Origin: Chitinophagales bacterium
Lineage (GTDB): Bacteria; Bacteroidota; Bacteroidia; Chitinophagales; UBA2359
Reading direction: 5' to 3'
Length of the DNA stretch: 64,000 nucleotides
NCBI GenBank assembly: GCA_020628375.1
Contig: JAHDFD010000003.1
Location: forward strand, 62,001-126,000
The first letter of the stretch is position 1, and each line of letters starts with the position of its first letter. The notes beneath the pieces were generated by a model. The model was given only the letters and a program-made list of their open reading frames with translations. It was not told the DNA's origin and searched no databases. Positions 1-11,191 of this stretch are shown here, in pieces. Both the position numbers and the translations under genes were made by a program.

Positions 1-3000
1 ACGAATATTGTTACCATACCAGTTTCGCAATCAAGGTTACCCTGTGATAACGTAGGGAAACAACCCTGACCAGCACTTGGATCTTCACATTCATCAGCAC
101 CTGATACGTTCAAGCTACATCCTGATTCAGGACTTGAAATATCGAAGCTGAATGGCGTATCTAAGTCATAAGTTGCAGTTACAGTACCGAAGTTCTCCAA
201 TACTACACCATTTGCACTTACGAAGTAAGGTTGTGTTAAGTTACCACCTGTAATTGTAAATGATACTGTGTAAGTATTATCACCGTTACAAACAATAACC
301 GGTTCAGTGTTAGCTAATGGCGCATAGTAAGTAATTGGAATTTCCAATGCATCACCTACACATCCATCTTCAGAAACAGCAACTGTTACAACAGAAGCTC
401 CACTATATGAAGTAGTGAATGAATCACCAGTTTCATCTTGAGCAACACCATCAACAGCCCATGTATAACTACTACCTCCTGCAACTGTTAATGTTAAAGC
501 TTCATCACCACATACCGAAGTAGCAGAACTTAATGAAGAGTTATACACTAAAGTAGGCGTTCCGATTACGATATCTTCAATTGTTACAGACTCAGAAGCA
601 GTACAACCATTCGCATCTGTAATCATAATATCGTACGTACCAGCAGCTAATGTTTCAACTGAAACGACAGAGAAGCTTCCAATTTCTACACCATCGATCG
701 ATAATGCATACGGTGAAGAACCACCTTCCGCTAAGAATGATGTTTCAACTCCACCAATCGGACACTCATCACTCGGAGAAACTGTTAAGCTTAATGCAGG
801 AGCTATAGTGATTGGCTCACTTACTAACTCGCATCCTCCTTCAGCTGAACTTGAATTGTCAATAACTGTAAATACAATAGTAGATTCAGTTAATACTTCA
901 AGATCAAATACTGAACTTGTTACATCAACAGCAGCTCCACCATCAATACTATAAGTAGCAGAGAAATCAGAACCAGAGTATCCAAGATCAATTGTTACGA
1001 TTCCGTTTTCATCGGCACAAGTAGCCGTTGGAGCTAATGAACCATTTTCACCTAATGTGAATGTCTGGAATCCACTTAAACAACCTTTATCATCTCTTAC
1101 TACTACAGATATATTAGGGTTAGCATCAGCAGCTAACATCATTTCTGATGAATCTGTGTATGTTAAACCACCATCATAAGAGTAAGCGTAAGGAGCTCCG
1201 TATCCAGTATTCTCATCCACATCAATGCTTACAGTTACCATACCATTATCATCGATACAAGAGATAGCAGCAGCGAAGTCAACTGCAAATTCTGCAACAA
1301 CACCTTCAGTGATAGCTGCACAACCATTCTCGTCAATAACTGCGATGTTGTAAACTTCACCTGCAGCAATGATTGCTAATGGATCATCCATAGGATTGTA
1401 GCTCATCTCAGTTAACTCCTGACCTTCAGGATAAACTGCGATCTGGAATGGTGAAGCTAAGTTCACAACTTCAAGAGCAGCTAAGTTAGACTGAGGATCA
1501 GTACAACCTAAGATGTATTCGATAACCGGTGTAGGGTTAACAGTTACATCGATCGTTACCGGATCACTTGAACAACCACACTGATTTACAGAAGCAATTT
1601 CTAATGAAGCTGTTCCTGTGAAGTCTTCTCCTAAGATCGCTGTTGGATCAAACTCTAATGTCTGACCATAATAGATACCTCCAGAATAAGTTTCTCCATT
1701 ATAAGTTACAGTATAGTATTCGAAGAATGAGTAATCAGAACCATCAACTAATGGATCATTACTTGAACCAGCTACAGAGATCATTCCTAATTCACCGCCT
1801 TCACATACTTCTAAGCCTTCACCTGCAATTGCCGGAGCAGCAGGAACATCACAAACTGTGATCGTAGCAGTGTATGTTTTGTGGCAAATTAAACCACCTG
1901 TAGAATAAGTTACATTGAATGTACCTGCTTCAGTAGCAGTAAATGTTGCATTACCATCTTCAGTAGCATCAGCACCAGTCCACCAGTGTCCTGGAACGTT
2001 AGCCGTAATTGTTACCACATCACCTACACAAGCAGAAGCCGGCATATCGAAATATGGATCAACATAGGCAACAGCAATAACTTCAGTTTCAGTAGCAGTA
2101 CATGCTCCTTCAGTTACTGAGTAAGTTACTTGTACAAAGATCATTTCTTCAGTAGCAGAAGCACCTGCAGCCGAAGGATCGAATGAACCATCTGCACTTA
2201 CAGCTCCTTCAACATTAGCAGACCAAGATCCACCAGCATTACCAGAAACATAATTGTTCAAGTTGAATGAAGGCATGTCAGCACAAACTTCAACTGGAGA
2301 AGTCCAGCTTGCATCAGGTCCCGGGCTTACCGTTACATCTGTTGTTGTTGAGCTAATACAGCTTCCTTCACCTACGGTATAAGTTAAGGTATAAGTACCA
2401 CTTAAGTTAGTTGGGTTGAACCATCCACCTGCAACACCAGCACCAGACCATGTACCTCCTTCAGGAGTTGGCATTAATGTAGCGCTCAAGTCGATTGGAT
2501 CATCAGAATCACAAGCTTGTAAGTTTGTTGGAATAGAAGCTGTTTCTTCACCAATTACATTGATAACTTCTGTCCATCCTTCAGTACAATCTCCAGAAGA
2601 AACTGAATAAGTAATATTCACTAATCCTGTTGATGTAGGAGCAAAGTTTGAACCATCTAAATCACTTGAACCTGTGAATGAACCACCAGTAGTTCCTGTA
2701 ATATAAGCAGCTAAGTCATAAGACTCATTCAAACAAAGTGTTCCAGGAGCATCCCATGAAGGATCTAATGAAGGCGCAACCGTAATTACGATCTCATCTG
2801 TATCCATTCCACAAGGGCTATCCATTGAACCTACTGTATAAGTAATTGTGAATGTACCACCATCAGCACCAGCTACTAATGATTCACCCTGAACACCATC
2901 GCCAGAGAATGTACCACCAGTTGTACCTAAGATGAACTGCGTTAAGTCGATATCATCTGTGTAGCAGAATGAAGCGTCATCAGCTAATACAGCATCAGCA

Positions 3001-6000
3001 CCACATAATACTTCGATAACATCAGTTGAAGTAGCAGAACAAGCACAATCGAATCTTGTGAATTCAATCGTTACATCGTTTACTTCACATAATGATGAAA
3101 CATCTAATGTATAAGAACCAGCACCGTTATAACTTACACCACCTGCGATTCCAGCATCCTCTAATGATTCGCCAGATTCAGATAAGTAAACATCAAATGA
3201 ACCAGTTGTATATTCTAATGTAACATCGATACAAGCATCCCAGTAAGCCGAGTTAGAAACTACTGCTAATACGATCTCATTTTCAGAACATCCTAATAAT
3301 GAGTTAACATCGAATGCAAAGTCTCCTTCTGTATCAGTAAAGTTGATTACATCCGATCCTAATGGGAAGTGGTTATCATTTCCTAAAGGACCTTCGTTAT
3401 CTAACCATTGTTGTAATACTACTCCATCAGGAGTTGTAATTGACAATAAATCTAAATCACCATCTGCATTCGGGTTACCCGGACCAGCAGTATAGCTATA
3501 ATCTAACGTGAAGTTAGTAATGATCGCATCTGCAGGTAAAGCAGGTAATACTAATAATGCAGTATCAGGCGCATCGAAAGATGGGCTTACGATTTCTACA
3601 TCATCACCTGACATACAGATCTGACCATTCCATGATTGTACTAAGTCCGGAACTAATGCCGATAAATCTACATCTCCGTCAGAAGCACAAACTACAGTTT
3701 CTATATCGAATGAAGCATCTGCTTCTTCGCTAATTGTTATATTGAATGAACGAACAGCACCACAATCTCCTGAACCAGGAACTGTGAATGTGAAGTCATA
3801 CGAACCAGGACCAGCAGGACAGAAGATAGCTCCGCTTAAACCAGCAGGACCTTCCCAGTATCCAGCACCAAAGTCTGCATTAGGTAATACAAACTGATCC
3901 ATATCGATACATCCATTACTATTCATAATTAAAGCACCTCCTAAATCGCTTGCACAAGCTGAAACGCTCTCAGCCAATACAGCATCGTAAGAAGATTCGA
4001 TTACAATTAAGTAAGTTTCGCTATCAGCACATTGACCTTCACCAATTGTGTAAGTAGCCTGTACAGGGTTATTTACAGATAAACCAGCAGTTGACAATAC
4101 ATCACCTCCTGCATAAGTTGCTCCTAAAATATCCCATGATCCAGCAGCATCACCAGGTAAAGTAACATCTGTTCCTTCACAATAGTAAGGCGCGAATGTT
4201 AAGCCTGAAGCATCACCAGAAACATTTACAGTAACGATGAAATCAACAGAAGCAACACCACATCCATTAGCTACACCATCTTGTAATGTATATGTAATAT
4301 TGATTGCACCATCTAAAGAAGTTACATCTAAGATGTCTCCATTGATAGTAGCATCAGCAGATGTGAAGATACCTCCGTTATCGGAACCTTCATCCAAGAA
4401 TTGAGTTAAGTCGATCTGACCAGCATCCTGACAAACTTCGCCACCTGTTGCAGCAGCACCTACAGGATCAACAAAGATCACTGTTTCAGTTTGAGGGTTT
4501 AGACAACCACCAACACTACAATTCAATTCGTAGAATACGATGTCAACTTCACCAAATGTATCTAAACCATTAGCATCGAAACTCCATGTTCCATCACCAT
4601 TATCAATGAATCCAGCAGTAATACCGTACTCAGTGCTTGGTAGTTGAATTGGATCGATCTGGTTTCCATCAGCATCTACAGTTTCATGTAAGTATGCCTC
4701 GAATACACAAGTAGCCCATGTAATACTTGCTTCAAATCCAATAGTGAAGTTAGCAGCATTAGAAGTCAATGCATAGCTAATATCGTTATCAGTTTCACAA
4801 TCAGCGAACTGAGCTGGATCTAATGTAGCAGGTAATTCCATTGGCGTTCCTTCAGGTAATTCAGAAGTTAATTCTAATAAACCTGTTTCTAAATTGAAAG
4901 CATAAGAAGCCATTTGCCATCCGAAGTGATCGTTTCCGTTTGATCCAGGACCTCCAGCATTACCATAAATCTGAGCCGATGAACCGTCAGGGAAAGTAAT
5001 GAATCCGCTATCGATATCACCTTCTGCTAATTCACAAGTTGGTTGGTAATCCCACATGAAGTCTAAACTTAATACTGTTGCACCTGTTGGAATTTCAGGT
5101 AAAGTAACACTATTGGTCGCCTCATCCGGTTGGATAAATGGATTACATCCAGGAATTGAATTCGGATCGTAAGTACCAGCGATAATTTGTGTTCCTGTTG
5201 CATTAACATCAGCATAGTTTTCAACTGAATATTGATCTTGACCACCATCTGTTAATGAGTTCCAAGTCTTAATACAATCTCCACAATCTGGATCATACCA
5301 GTTATTTGCATCGATAGGGCTTCCAGCTTCGTTTTCACAAACGATAGAAGGAATATCCAAGCAATCGGTAGCCGGCTCGATCAGGTTAATTGTGATCATA
5401 TCCATTTGAGGACAAGTAGCATCAGCATCGATCGTATATGTTACTGTAATCTGACCTTCAGCAGCACCTTCTACGTTCCAGATAAATCCGTCAACACAAC
5501 CAGCGTAAGAAGGACCATCTACACAGTAAGTAGCCGTTACTGAACTATCAGCATGAGCAATAGTAAAGTATCCAGAACCACCAGTTCCTTCCGCTAAGTA
5601 TTGCGTTAAATCAATTGTTCCGAAATCTAAGAACTCACCTAAACAGTAAGTTTGAGAAGCCATTCCATCAACTAATAGATCAGCTTGTAAACCTTGTGTA
5701 ATTCCTACAACTTCGCAATCTAAAGCGTTTTCACATCCACCTGTACCAGCAATTTCGTAACAGATAATGATATTATCAGGACTTGTGAATCCACTTAAGT
5801 TCAATGTATTATCAGCATTGATAATATTTGCTAAAGGAGTTCCAGGAATATCTGCAAATTCAGCATAAGCAGTAAATGTTCCGTTTAAGTCAGTAGTTGT
5901 CGGTACTAAGTAATCATCTAAATCAGGCGCATCACCACTACAGAATGAACTTGGAAGATCAAGATCTGCAGCTGGTCCCGGCTCGATAGTTAATACAGCA

Positions 6001-9000
6001 GTATCAGTTGAACCACAAACAGTATAAGTAACATTTGCAGTAATTGTTGCATTTACAGGAAGATCGTAAGATAAAATATCTCCGGCAACCGTTCCAGCAT
6101 CAGCAGTGAATACACCACCTTGATCTGCACCATTGAATAAGCTTGTTAAATCAAATTGTCCTGTAGAACCAGCACAAACAGTTGCATCTTCAATAGTTGC
6201 AACACCTTCACTTACACCTAATACATCACAATCTGTATCAACACAATCACCTATTGTTTCTGTATAACAAACTGATACATTACCTGCAACAGTTGGTGTT
6301 ATTGCTCCAGCAGTAATTGTTAAAGCAGCTCCATTAACATCAGTTGCTACCCAAGTTACTGTAGCACCATTTGTTGGTGTACTAACTAAGTAATCTGTTA
6401 AAGTAATTGACTCCCCTAAGCAGATTCCGCTTGGAAGATCGATGTCAACAGCAGGTTGAGGTACTAATGTAACTGTAGCATAATCTACAGAAGCACAACC
6501 AGCAACACCTACAGAGTAAGCTACATCGATTGTTGTTTGATCTGCAATAGCACTTGGAGTATATGATAATACATCACCGTTCACTGTAATAGAAGCATTA
6601 GCAGGATCGATAGGCGTTCCGTCAGCTCCTAATGTAACTACAGCACCATCATCTAATAAGAAGATACCACCATTATCAGCACCATTAAATAAGCTTGTTA
6701 AGTCATATTGTCCTGAAGAACCAACACAAGTTGTTGCATCGTCGATAGTTGCAACAGGTGGCGTACAAGAACAATCTATTACATTAACTGTATAAGCACA
6801 TTCTGTTTGACAAAGATCTTCACCAACTACATAAGTTAATGTGTAAACCCCAAAAGAAGTAACCGTTAACTCATCGGTTGCTAGAGCAGCACCGTTATAA
6901 TACCAAGTACCACCTAATGTATTAGGTAAAGTAATTGGTCCAGTAATATCTTCAAAACACTGGTTTTGAACTACACTACTAAAGTCAATATCACATGCGT
7001 TTATAGAAGGAACAATAGTAATAATTTCAGTTGCTACACATTCTCCAGCACCATCAGTGTATTGAATAGTATAAGTACCTGCCGTAGCAGTACCTGCAGC
7101 ATAGGCTGTTTCTAAATCTACATCTACACCACCTGTTGCGTTTACTGTGAATAAACCTGCCGGCGCAGCTGGATCAATTGTCCAAGTACCACCATCAGCG
7201 ATTACATCTAATAAACCAGCATCATCAGCTACCTGAATTGTGTAGTTTACATCTGACTCACAAATTGGTGAATTCGCACCTACGATAGTAAGTTCGCAGC
7301 CGCCACCACCGCACGGTGCGCAGATTGTTGAATAAGAAATAGTACCACAACCGCCTGGAATAGTAATAGTTCCACCAGGTTCAGATATATCTGCTTCCGT
7401 GAATGTAAAAGTTTGGTAACCATCATCGGCCACTAGTCCGCCATCATTCACACAACGATCTCCTGAATCATCTTCCCAAATCTCAAATGTAACTGAGAAT
7501 GGCTGACCAGATACTACTTGAGTAATTGGAGGTAAACCACCAATTGGGAATGATGGACCCGCACCATCGAAGGTGTAACAAATACCATCAATTAAAAGAG
7601 TAATTTCAATATCACCAATTCCATCATCAGTTAAATCATTACATGCTAGTGATAAATCTTCAAAACTAATTTGATAACAATCAGTACAAGTTCCAGCAGT
7701 TGAACAATCAACAACGTTGTAACAAGCACTATTCATTGATAGATCACCACAAATGTCTAATCCGAAATCAGCAAGATTAAATACAATATCAGGGAATAAA
7801 CCACCTGGTAATTGACTTGTTGGAATAGTAATTTGTTGGTTTGCTAAGAAATTATCTACGTCTGCTGCAGTTAAAGGGTTTCCTGTTAAAGTAAACACAT
7901 CGTTCAGTACATCTAAAACGCCTGCTAATTCGGCAGGAGTTGCTATTACCGGGCATCCACCCGGTAGTAAATCTCCTACACAACCAGCAAGAGGAATACA
8001 TGAAGTCGTACACAAGAAATCATTTAGAGCATTCGCAATATTATCAATGGTTTCCTGCGTATAAGCAGCCTGATAAATACAGAATTGATCTCCAATTCCA
8101 CCATAGTAAGGTGCTAAATCATAAGCCATAGACTCCGCATTTCCAACAACATCTAAAATATTACCGCTAGCATCTGTAATTAAATAGTTAGTAGAAGGTA
8201 CTGCAACACCACCAGCATTAGAGCCTGTAGGAGCTGAGAAACCATCTCCCATCGTAGATAAATCTACAACTGTTGGAGTAAGTTCTGTTTCTCCTCCATC
8301 TCCAGGACCAGTTCCTGCCGGACAAATATCTGTTGATGCTGTAGTTGGATCCCCTGCTACGACTGAACAAACACCAGCCTGAGGACATGCAGGTGTAGCG
8401 ATTACACAAACTGCTGTACATAAAGTTACATCATCAGTTACCGTTACTTCAATCGTTCCTGCTACATCACCTGGCAATGCAGTGTATGCTGTTCCATCCC
8501 AGTTTGCTATTGCTGCTCCACCTGTTGGGTTAGCTGCGGTTGCTCCTAAAGAAGTTCCTGCTGCTGGAACAGGTGTATTAACACAATCTACAATACCATC
8601 TGTTGGACATGCAGGTGTTGCACTAACAATTACACATACAATATTGGTTACAGAACAACCTGCGGTTGTTGAACCTAATGTAGTTACATCGTCTCCAACA
8701 TTAATTGTCAATGGATCAGGTGCATCAGCACTTGCATAGTTAATTATATAAATCTCATTAGCCGTTACACCATCTACTGTTAAACCAGCTTCTGCACCAG
8801 TAATATCGGCAGTTACAGGTGTTACACCTGCTGCTGAAGTTATTGGTAATACTGCATCTACGATACCATCTGTACCTACCGACAAGAATACTGTTGTATC
8901 CTCACCTTGTGCTGTTGCAGTAATTGTTGCTGTTCCATCTGCACAGATCGTTGTTGTTCCTTCACAACCTGCAGGTGGTAAAGGACATGCAGGTGTATTA

Positions 9001-10013
9001 ATTACACAAACTGCAGTACATAAAGTTACATCATCAGTTACCGTTACTTCAATAGTTCCTGCCGCATCACCCGGCTGAGCCGTGTATGCTGTTCCATCCC
9101 AGTTTGCTATTGCTGCTCCACCTGTTGGGTTTGCTGCTGTTGCACTTAAAGACGTTCCTGCTGCAGGAGCCGGAGTATTAACACAAGCCGCAATCCCATC
9201 TGTTGGACATGCAGGAACTGCGTTTACAATTACACAAGCGATATTCGTTACTGAACAACCTGCTGTTGTAGTTCCTAAAGTAGCTACATCATCACCAACA
9301 TTAATCGGTAAAGGATCAGGTGTGTCAACGCTTGAATAGTTGATTATGTAAATTTCATTTGATGTTACACCATCTACAGTTATACCAGCTTCTGCACCAG
9401 TAATATCGGCAGTTACAGGTGTTACACCTGCTGCTGAAGTTATTGGTAATACTGCATCTACGATACCATCTGTACCTACCGATAAGAACACTGTTGTATC
9501 CTCACCTTGAGCTGTTGCAGTAATTGTTGCTGTTCCGTCTGCACAGATCGTTGTTGTAGCCTCACATTCTAACGCTACGAACTGAAAACAAAGAAAGTCT
9601 GTTGCAAAATCACCACCAGCATTTGCGTTTGAGCAACCATCGGTTGAAACACCTGCAATAGTTCCACCTACTGCCGGTAGAACAGTTGGAGTTGTTGTTG
9701 CATCTGTTGCATCATAATTCAGTACGTGAACATTATAGTCTGTATCGTTGGTTAGTGCCAATGCAGTTGGATCGAATAGACCAGTGTTATTCACATCCAA
9801 TATCGTTCCCGCAGCATCAGTTAGTACAAACAAGTCGGTATTCGGAGCTGCAGTAGAACCTGCTGCAGCTACCTGTACGCTTGTACCAGGTGCGTATTCT
9901 GTTGCACAATTTTGTGCGTCGATATTCTGCGTGCTTAATAACATTAAGCATACAAAGAATAAAGACAGTAACTCTTTGAAAGAGCTACCTTTATTTTTTA
10001 AATATTCTCTCAT
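1..10013 (-). CDS. Giant secreted multidomain adhesin-like protein (3' end beyond window)
   Basis: The reading frame opens at an ATG at 10013 and I read it without a stop to the left edge, at least 3337 codons, so the C-terminus and any sorting domain are missing. Residues 1-34 form a signal peptide (Arg/Lys start, LSLFFVCLMLL core, cleavage after IDAQ). The rest is a chain of Cys-containing beta-sandwich-like modules of roughly 70-100 residues, many ending in 'YTV...C' and resembling the Ig-like/PKD-like modules of Bacteroidota surface proteins. Two 200-aa modules near the N-terminus are an almost exact tandem duplicate. A module around 7690-8215 resembles one in the giant protein at 29641-46383. 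It lies 50 bp after the 366-aa gene, probably in one operon. A cell-surface adhesion or gliding role is inference; the ligand is unknown. Confidence 0.85.
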   Translation of the reverse strand, partial: MREYLKNKGSSFKELLSLFFVCLMLLSTQNIDAQNCATEYAPGTSVQVAAAGSTAAPNTDLFVLTDAAGTILDVNNTGLFDPTALALTNDTDYNVHVLNYDATDATTTPTVLPAVGGTIAGVSTDGCSNANAGGDFATDFLCFQFVALECEATTTICADGTATITATAQGEDTTVFLSVGTDGIVDAVLPITSAAGVTPVTADITGAEAGITVDGVTSNEIYIINYSSVDTPDPLPINVGDDVATLGTTTAGCSVTNIACVIVNAVPACPTDGIAACVNTPAPAAGTSLSATAANPTGGAAIANWDGTAYTAQPGDAAGTIEVTVTDDVTLCTAVCVINTPACPLPPAGCEGTTTICADGTATITATAQGEDTTVFLSVGTDGIVDAVLPITSAAGVTPVTADITGAEAGLTVDGVTANEIYIINYASADAPDPLTINVGDDVTTLGSTTAGCSVTNIVCVIVSATPACPTDGIVDCVNTPVPAAGTSLGATAANPTGGAAIANWDGTAYTALPGDVAGTIEVTVTDDVTLCTAVCVIATPACPQAGVCSVVAGDPTTASTDICPAGTGPGDGGETELTPTVVDLSTMGDGFSAPTGSNAGGVAVPSTNYLITDASGNILDVVGNAESMAYDLAPYYGGIGDQFCIYQAAYTQETIDNIANALNDFLCTTSCIPLAGCVGDLLPGGCPVIATPAELAGVLDVLNDVFTLTGNPLTAADVDNFLANQQITIPTSQLPGGLFPDIVFNLADFGLDICGDLSMNSACYNVVDCSTAGTCTDCYQISFEDLSLACNDLTDDGIGDIEITLLIDGICYTFDGAGPSFPIGGLPPITQVVSGQPFSVTFEIWEDDSGDRCVNDGGLVADDGYQTFTFTEADISEPGGTITIPGGCGTISYSTICAPCGGGGCELTIVGANSPICESDVNYTIQVADDAGLLDVIADGGTWTIDPAAPAGLFTVNATGGVDVDLETAYAAGTATAGTYTIQYTDGAGECVATEIITIVPSINACDIDFSSVVQNQCFEDITGPITLPNTLGGTWYYNGAALATDELTVTSFGVYTLTYVVGEDLCQTECAYTVNVIDCSCTPPVATIDDATTCVGSSGQYDLTSLFNGADNGGIFLLDDGAVVTLGADGTPIDPANASITVNGDVLSYTPSAIADQTTIDVAYSVGVAGCASVDYATVTLVPQPAVDIDLPSGICLGESITLTDYLVSTPTNGATVTWVATDVNGAALTITAGAITPTVAGNVSVCYTETIGDCVDTDCDVLGVSEGVATIEDATVCAGSTGQFDLTSLFNGADQGGVFTADAGTVAGDILSYDLPVNATITANVTYTVCGSTDTAVLTIEPGPAADLDLPSSFCSGDAPDLDDYLVPTTTDLNGTFTAYAEFADIPGTPLANIINADNTLNLSGFTSPDNIIICYEIAGTGGCENALDCEVVGITQGLQADLLVDGMASQTYCLGEFLDFGTIDLTQYLAEGTGGSGYFTIAHADSSVTATYCVDGPSYAGCVDGFIWNVEGAAEGQITVTYTIDADATCPQMDMITINLIEPATDCLDIPSIVCENEAGSPIDANNWYDPDCGDCIKTWNSLTDGGQDQYSVENYADVNATGTQIIAGTYDPNSIPGCNPFIQPDEATNSVTLPEIPTGATVLSLDFMWDYQPTCELAEGDIDSGFITFPDGSSAQIYGNAGGPGSNGNDHFGWQMASYAFNLETGLLELTSELPEGTPMELPATLDPAQFADCETDNDISYALTSNAANFTIGFEASITWATCVFEAYLHETVDADGNQIDPIQLPSTEYGITAGFIDNGDGTWSFDANGLDTFGEVDIVFYELNCSVGGCLNPQTETVIFVDPVGAAATGGEVCQDAGQIDLTQFLDEGSDNGGIFTSADATINGDILDVTSLDGAINITYTLQDGVANGCGVASVDFIVTVNVSGDASGLTFAPYYCEGTDVTLPGDAAGSWDILGATYAGGDVLSTAGLSVNNPVQATYTIGEGQCADSETYLIVIESSYDAVLAESVSACASDLGGALIMNSNGCIDMDQFVLPNADFGAGYWEGPAGLSGAIFCPAGPGSYDFTFTVPGSGDCGAVRSFNITISEEADASFDIETVVCASDGDVDLSALVPDLVQSWNGQICMSGDDVEIVSPSFDAPDTALLVLPALPADAIITNFTLDYSYTAGPGNPNADGDLDLLSITTPDGVVLQQWLDNEGPLGNDNHFPLGSDVINFTDTEGDFAFDVNSLLGCSENEIVLAVVSNSAYWDACIDVTLEYTTGSFDVYLSESGESLEDAGIAGGVSYNGAGSYTLDVSSLCEVNDVTIEFTRFDCACSATSTDVIEVLCGADAVLADDASFCYTDDIDLTQFILGTTGGTFSGDGVQGESLVAGADGGTFTITYTVGSMDSPCGMDTDEIVITVAPSLDPSWDAPGTLCLNESYDLAAYITGTTGGSFTGSSDLDGSNFAPTSTGLVNITYSVSSGDCTEGWTEVINVIGEETASIPTNLQACDSDDPIDLSATLMPTPEGGTWSGAGVAGGWFNPTNLSGTYTLTYTVGEGSCISSTTTDVTVSPGPDASWTSPVEVCADMPSFNLNNYVSGNAGGSWSANVEGAVSADGSFDPSAAGASATEEMIFVQVTYSVTEGACTATETEVIAVAYVDPYFDMPASACVGDVVTITANVPGHWWTGADATEDGNATFTATEAGTFNVTYSTGGLICHKTYTATITVCDVPAAPAIAGEGLEVCEGGELGMISVAGSSNDPLVDGSDYSFFEYYTVTYNGETYSGGIYYGQTLEFDPTAILGEDFTGTASLEIASVNQCGCSSDPVTIDVTVNPTPVIEYILGCTDPQSNLAALEVVNLASPFQIAVYPEGQELTEMSYNPMDDPLAIIAAGEVYNIAVIDENGCAAITEGVVAEFAVDFAAAISCIDDNGMVTVSIDVDENTGYGAPYAYSYDGGLTYTDSSEMMLAADANPNISVVVRDDKGCLSGFQTFTLGENGSLAPTATCADENGIVTIDLGYSGSDFSATYSIDGGAAVDVTSSVFDLEVLTESTIVFTVIDNSSSAEGGCELVSEPITIAPALSLTVSPSDECPIGGVETSFLAEGGSSPYALSIDGVEIGSFSVVSVETLAAGTYDIMITDANGCTASESVTIEDIVIGTPTLVYNSSLSSATSVCGDEALTLTVAGGSSYTWAVDGVAQDETGDSFTTSYSGASVVTVAVSEDGCVGDALEIPITYYAPLANTEPVIVCNGDNTYTVSFTITGGNLTQPYFVSANGVVLENFGTVTATYDLDTPFSFDISSPESGCSLNVSGADECEDPSAGQGCFPTLSQGNLDCETGMVTIF
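8371..9570 (-). repeat. Two tandem 600-bp coding repeats
   Basis: Within the left giant gene the segment beginning 'TTTICADGTATIT' recurs exactly 600 bp (200 codons) later with only scattered substitutions. Both copies keep frame, so this is a duplicated pair of protein modules. Boundaries are approximate. Confidence 0.85.
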
Positions 10014-10063
10014 ATCTTAATTATTTTTTTTTAGTTTTAAAAATTAACAACCTAAAATAATAA

Positions 10064-11164
10064 TTAAGGTGCAGGAGTTATCGAGATTGTTCCGTTATCG
10101 GCATTACATGCAGGAGGTGCAACAGAACAAGCTTCATTAGCAGGGTTCGTTGAAGCATCTCCAACAGCGATACACTCAGTACCTGCAGCAGCACCTGCAG
10201 CAGCAACTTCTTCAGCAGAACAACCATTGAAACCAGTGCTTACAACACAGGCTTGTGTGCCATCGAAAGAAAGCTCTACCCAACCATATTGAGTACCATC
10301 GCCCCCAGCGAACTCAACTCCAACGAATTGCGTAGCAGGGTTTACTTGAGTAGAAACGAAGTTTGGACCGTAATAGTTCGGGCCTGAGGCTAACACATTT
10401 GTTGTAGCAAAAGTTCCTGTTTGTGGTGCTAAAGTCTGCATTAAACCTAAATAAATAGACCCAAAACTATCGGTACAATCAGGGTGCTGTAATGTAAATG
10501 AACCATTACTTGCTGGATTAGGGAAGTACATAGAGTTGATATCTCCTGTAACATATTGCACATAGCTAGATGAAATATTGAATGCCGTTCCAGCAATTGC
10601 CGTAGCTGCTGGCGCAGCTGTTACTGCACTACATACCGCAGCTCCTGATGCAGCAGAAGCTAAAACATTTGCTCCACTAACTGCAATATATGCTTGATTT
10701 ACAGAGTAGAAGTACGCAAAATTTGAAAATAAATTCAAATCATAGAAACTTAAAGTTGTTGACCACATTAGAGTACCCATTGCCGTAGAAGCAGGATTAA
10801 TAGCAGCTTGAGCTGGACCAGTAGTTACGAGACAACCAAAAGTAGTAGTTGTAGGAATAGCGGCAGCAGTAATTGTACGAACATCGCTGTAATTCACCAT
10901 AGTTGTGAATGAAGCTAATGCTGTAGTATTCATTCCACTAGTCAGTAAATAAGGACCAGGAAAATTGTTTAATACTATGTTTGCATCAGTGGTACCATCA
11001 CCATCGATATCTACGGGCAAAGGTGCACCTGCAGTAGCGCATTGTGCCATAACACTATCAGAATCGAAGGCTACGAATGCACCTGCTATAGCAGCATAAG
11101 ATGCCATTTTCGATAATAATTTATCAGAATCGTTATTTCCGTTGTATTTTTTTAATTTTTTCAT
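10064..11164 (-). CDS. Secreted protein of unknown function with a DxDxDG loop
   Basis: 366 aa. The N-terminus is Lys-rich, followed by a hydrophobic stretch (MASYAAIAGAFVAF) and a probable cleavage after 'SVMAQ' near residue 41. Immediately after comes a calcium-loop-like 'VDIDGDGTTDANI' (about 50-62). Near residues 275-300 'FVGVEF..GDGTQYGWVELSF' resembles the 'GWV.L' beta strand of secreted Bacteroidota proteins that begin with a 'D-N-D-G' loop; I cannot name the family. The tail is Ala/Cys-rich and has no T9SS-like end. It sits between the 115-aa gene (27 bp upstream) and the giant adhesin gene (50 bp downstream), all on the minus strand, which suggests co-transcription. An in-frame ATG at codon 20 is an alternative start but would leave a weaker signal peptide. 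Confidence 0.75.
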   Translation of the reverse strand: MKKLKKYNGNNDSDKLLSKMASYAAIAGAFVAFDSDSVMAQCATAGAPLPVDIDGDGTTDANIVLNNFPGPYLLTSGMNTTALASFTTMVNYSDVRTITAAAIPTTTTFGCLVTTGPAQAAINPASTAMGTLMWSTTLSFYDLNLFSNFAYFYSVNQAYIAVSGANVLASAASGAAVCSAVTAAPAATAIAGTAFNISSSYVQYVTGDINSMYFPNPASNGSFTLQHPDCTDSFGSIYLGLMQTLAPQTGTFATTNVLASGPNYYGPNFVSTQVNPATQFVGVEFAGGDGTQYGWVELSFDGTQACVVSTGFNGCSAEEVAAAGAAAGTECIAVGDASTNPANEACSVAPPACNADNGTISITPAP

Positions 11165-11191
11165 TTTAAAATTTTTAAGCGTTTAAATAGA

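Noticed and set aside
8482-9339. Two nearly identical 85-aa plus-strand open frames (8482-8739 and 9082-9339).
   Set aside because: They are antisense shadows of the 600-bp duplication in the giant minus-strand gene; composition is that of a complemented Thr/Ala/Gly-rich protein.
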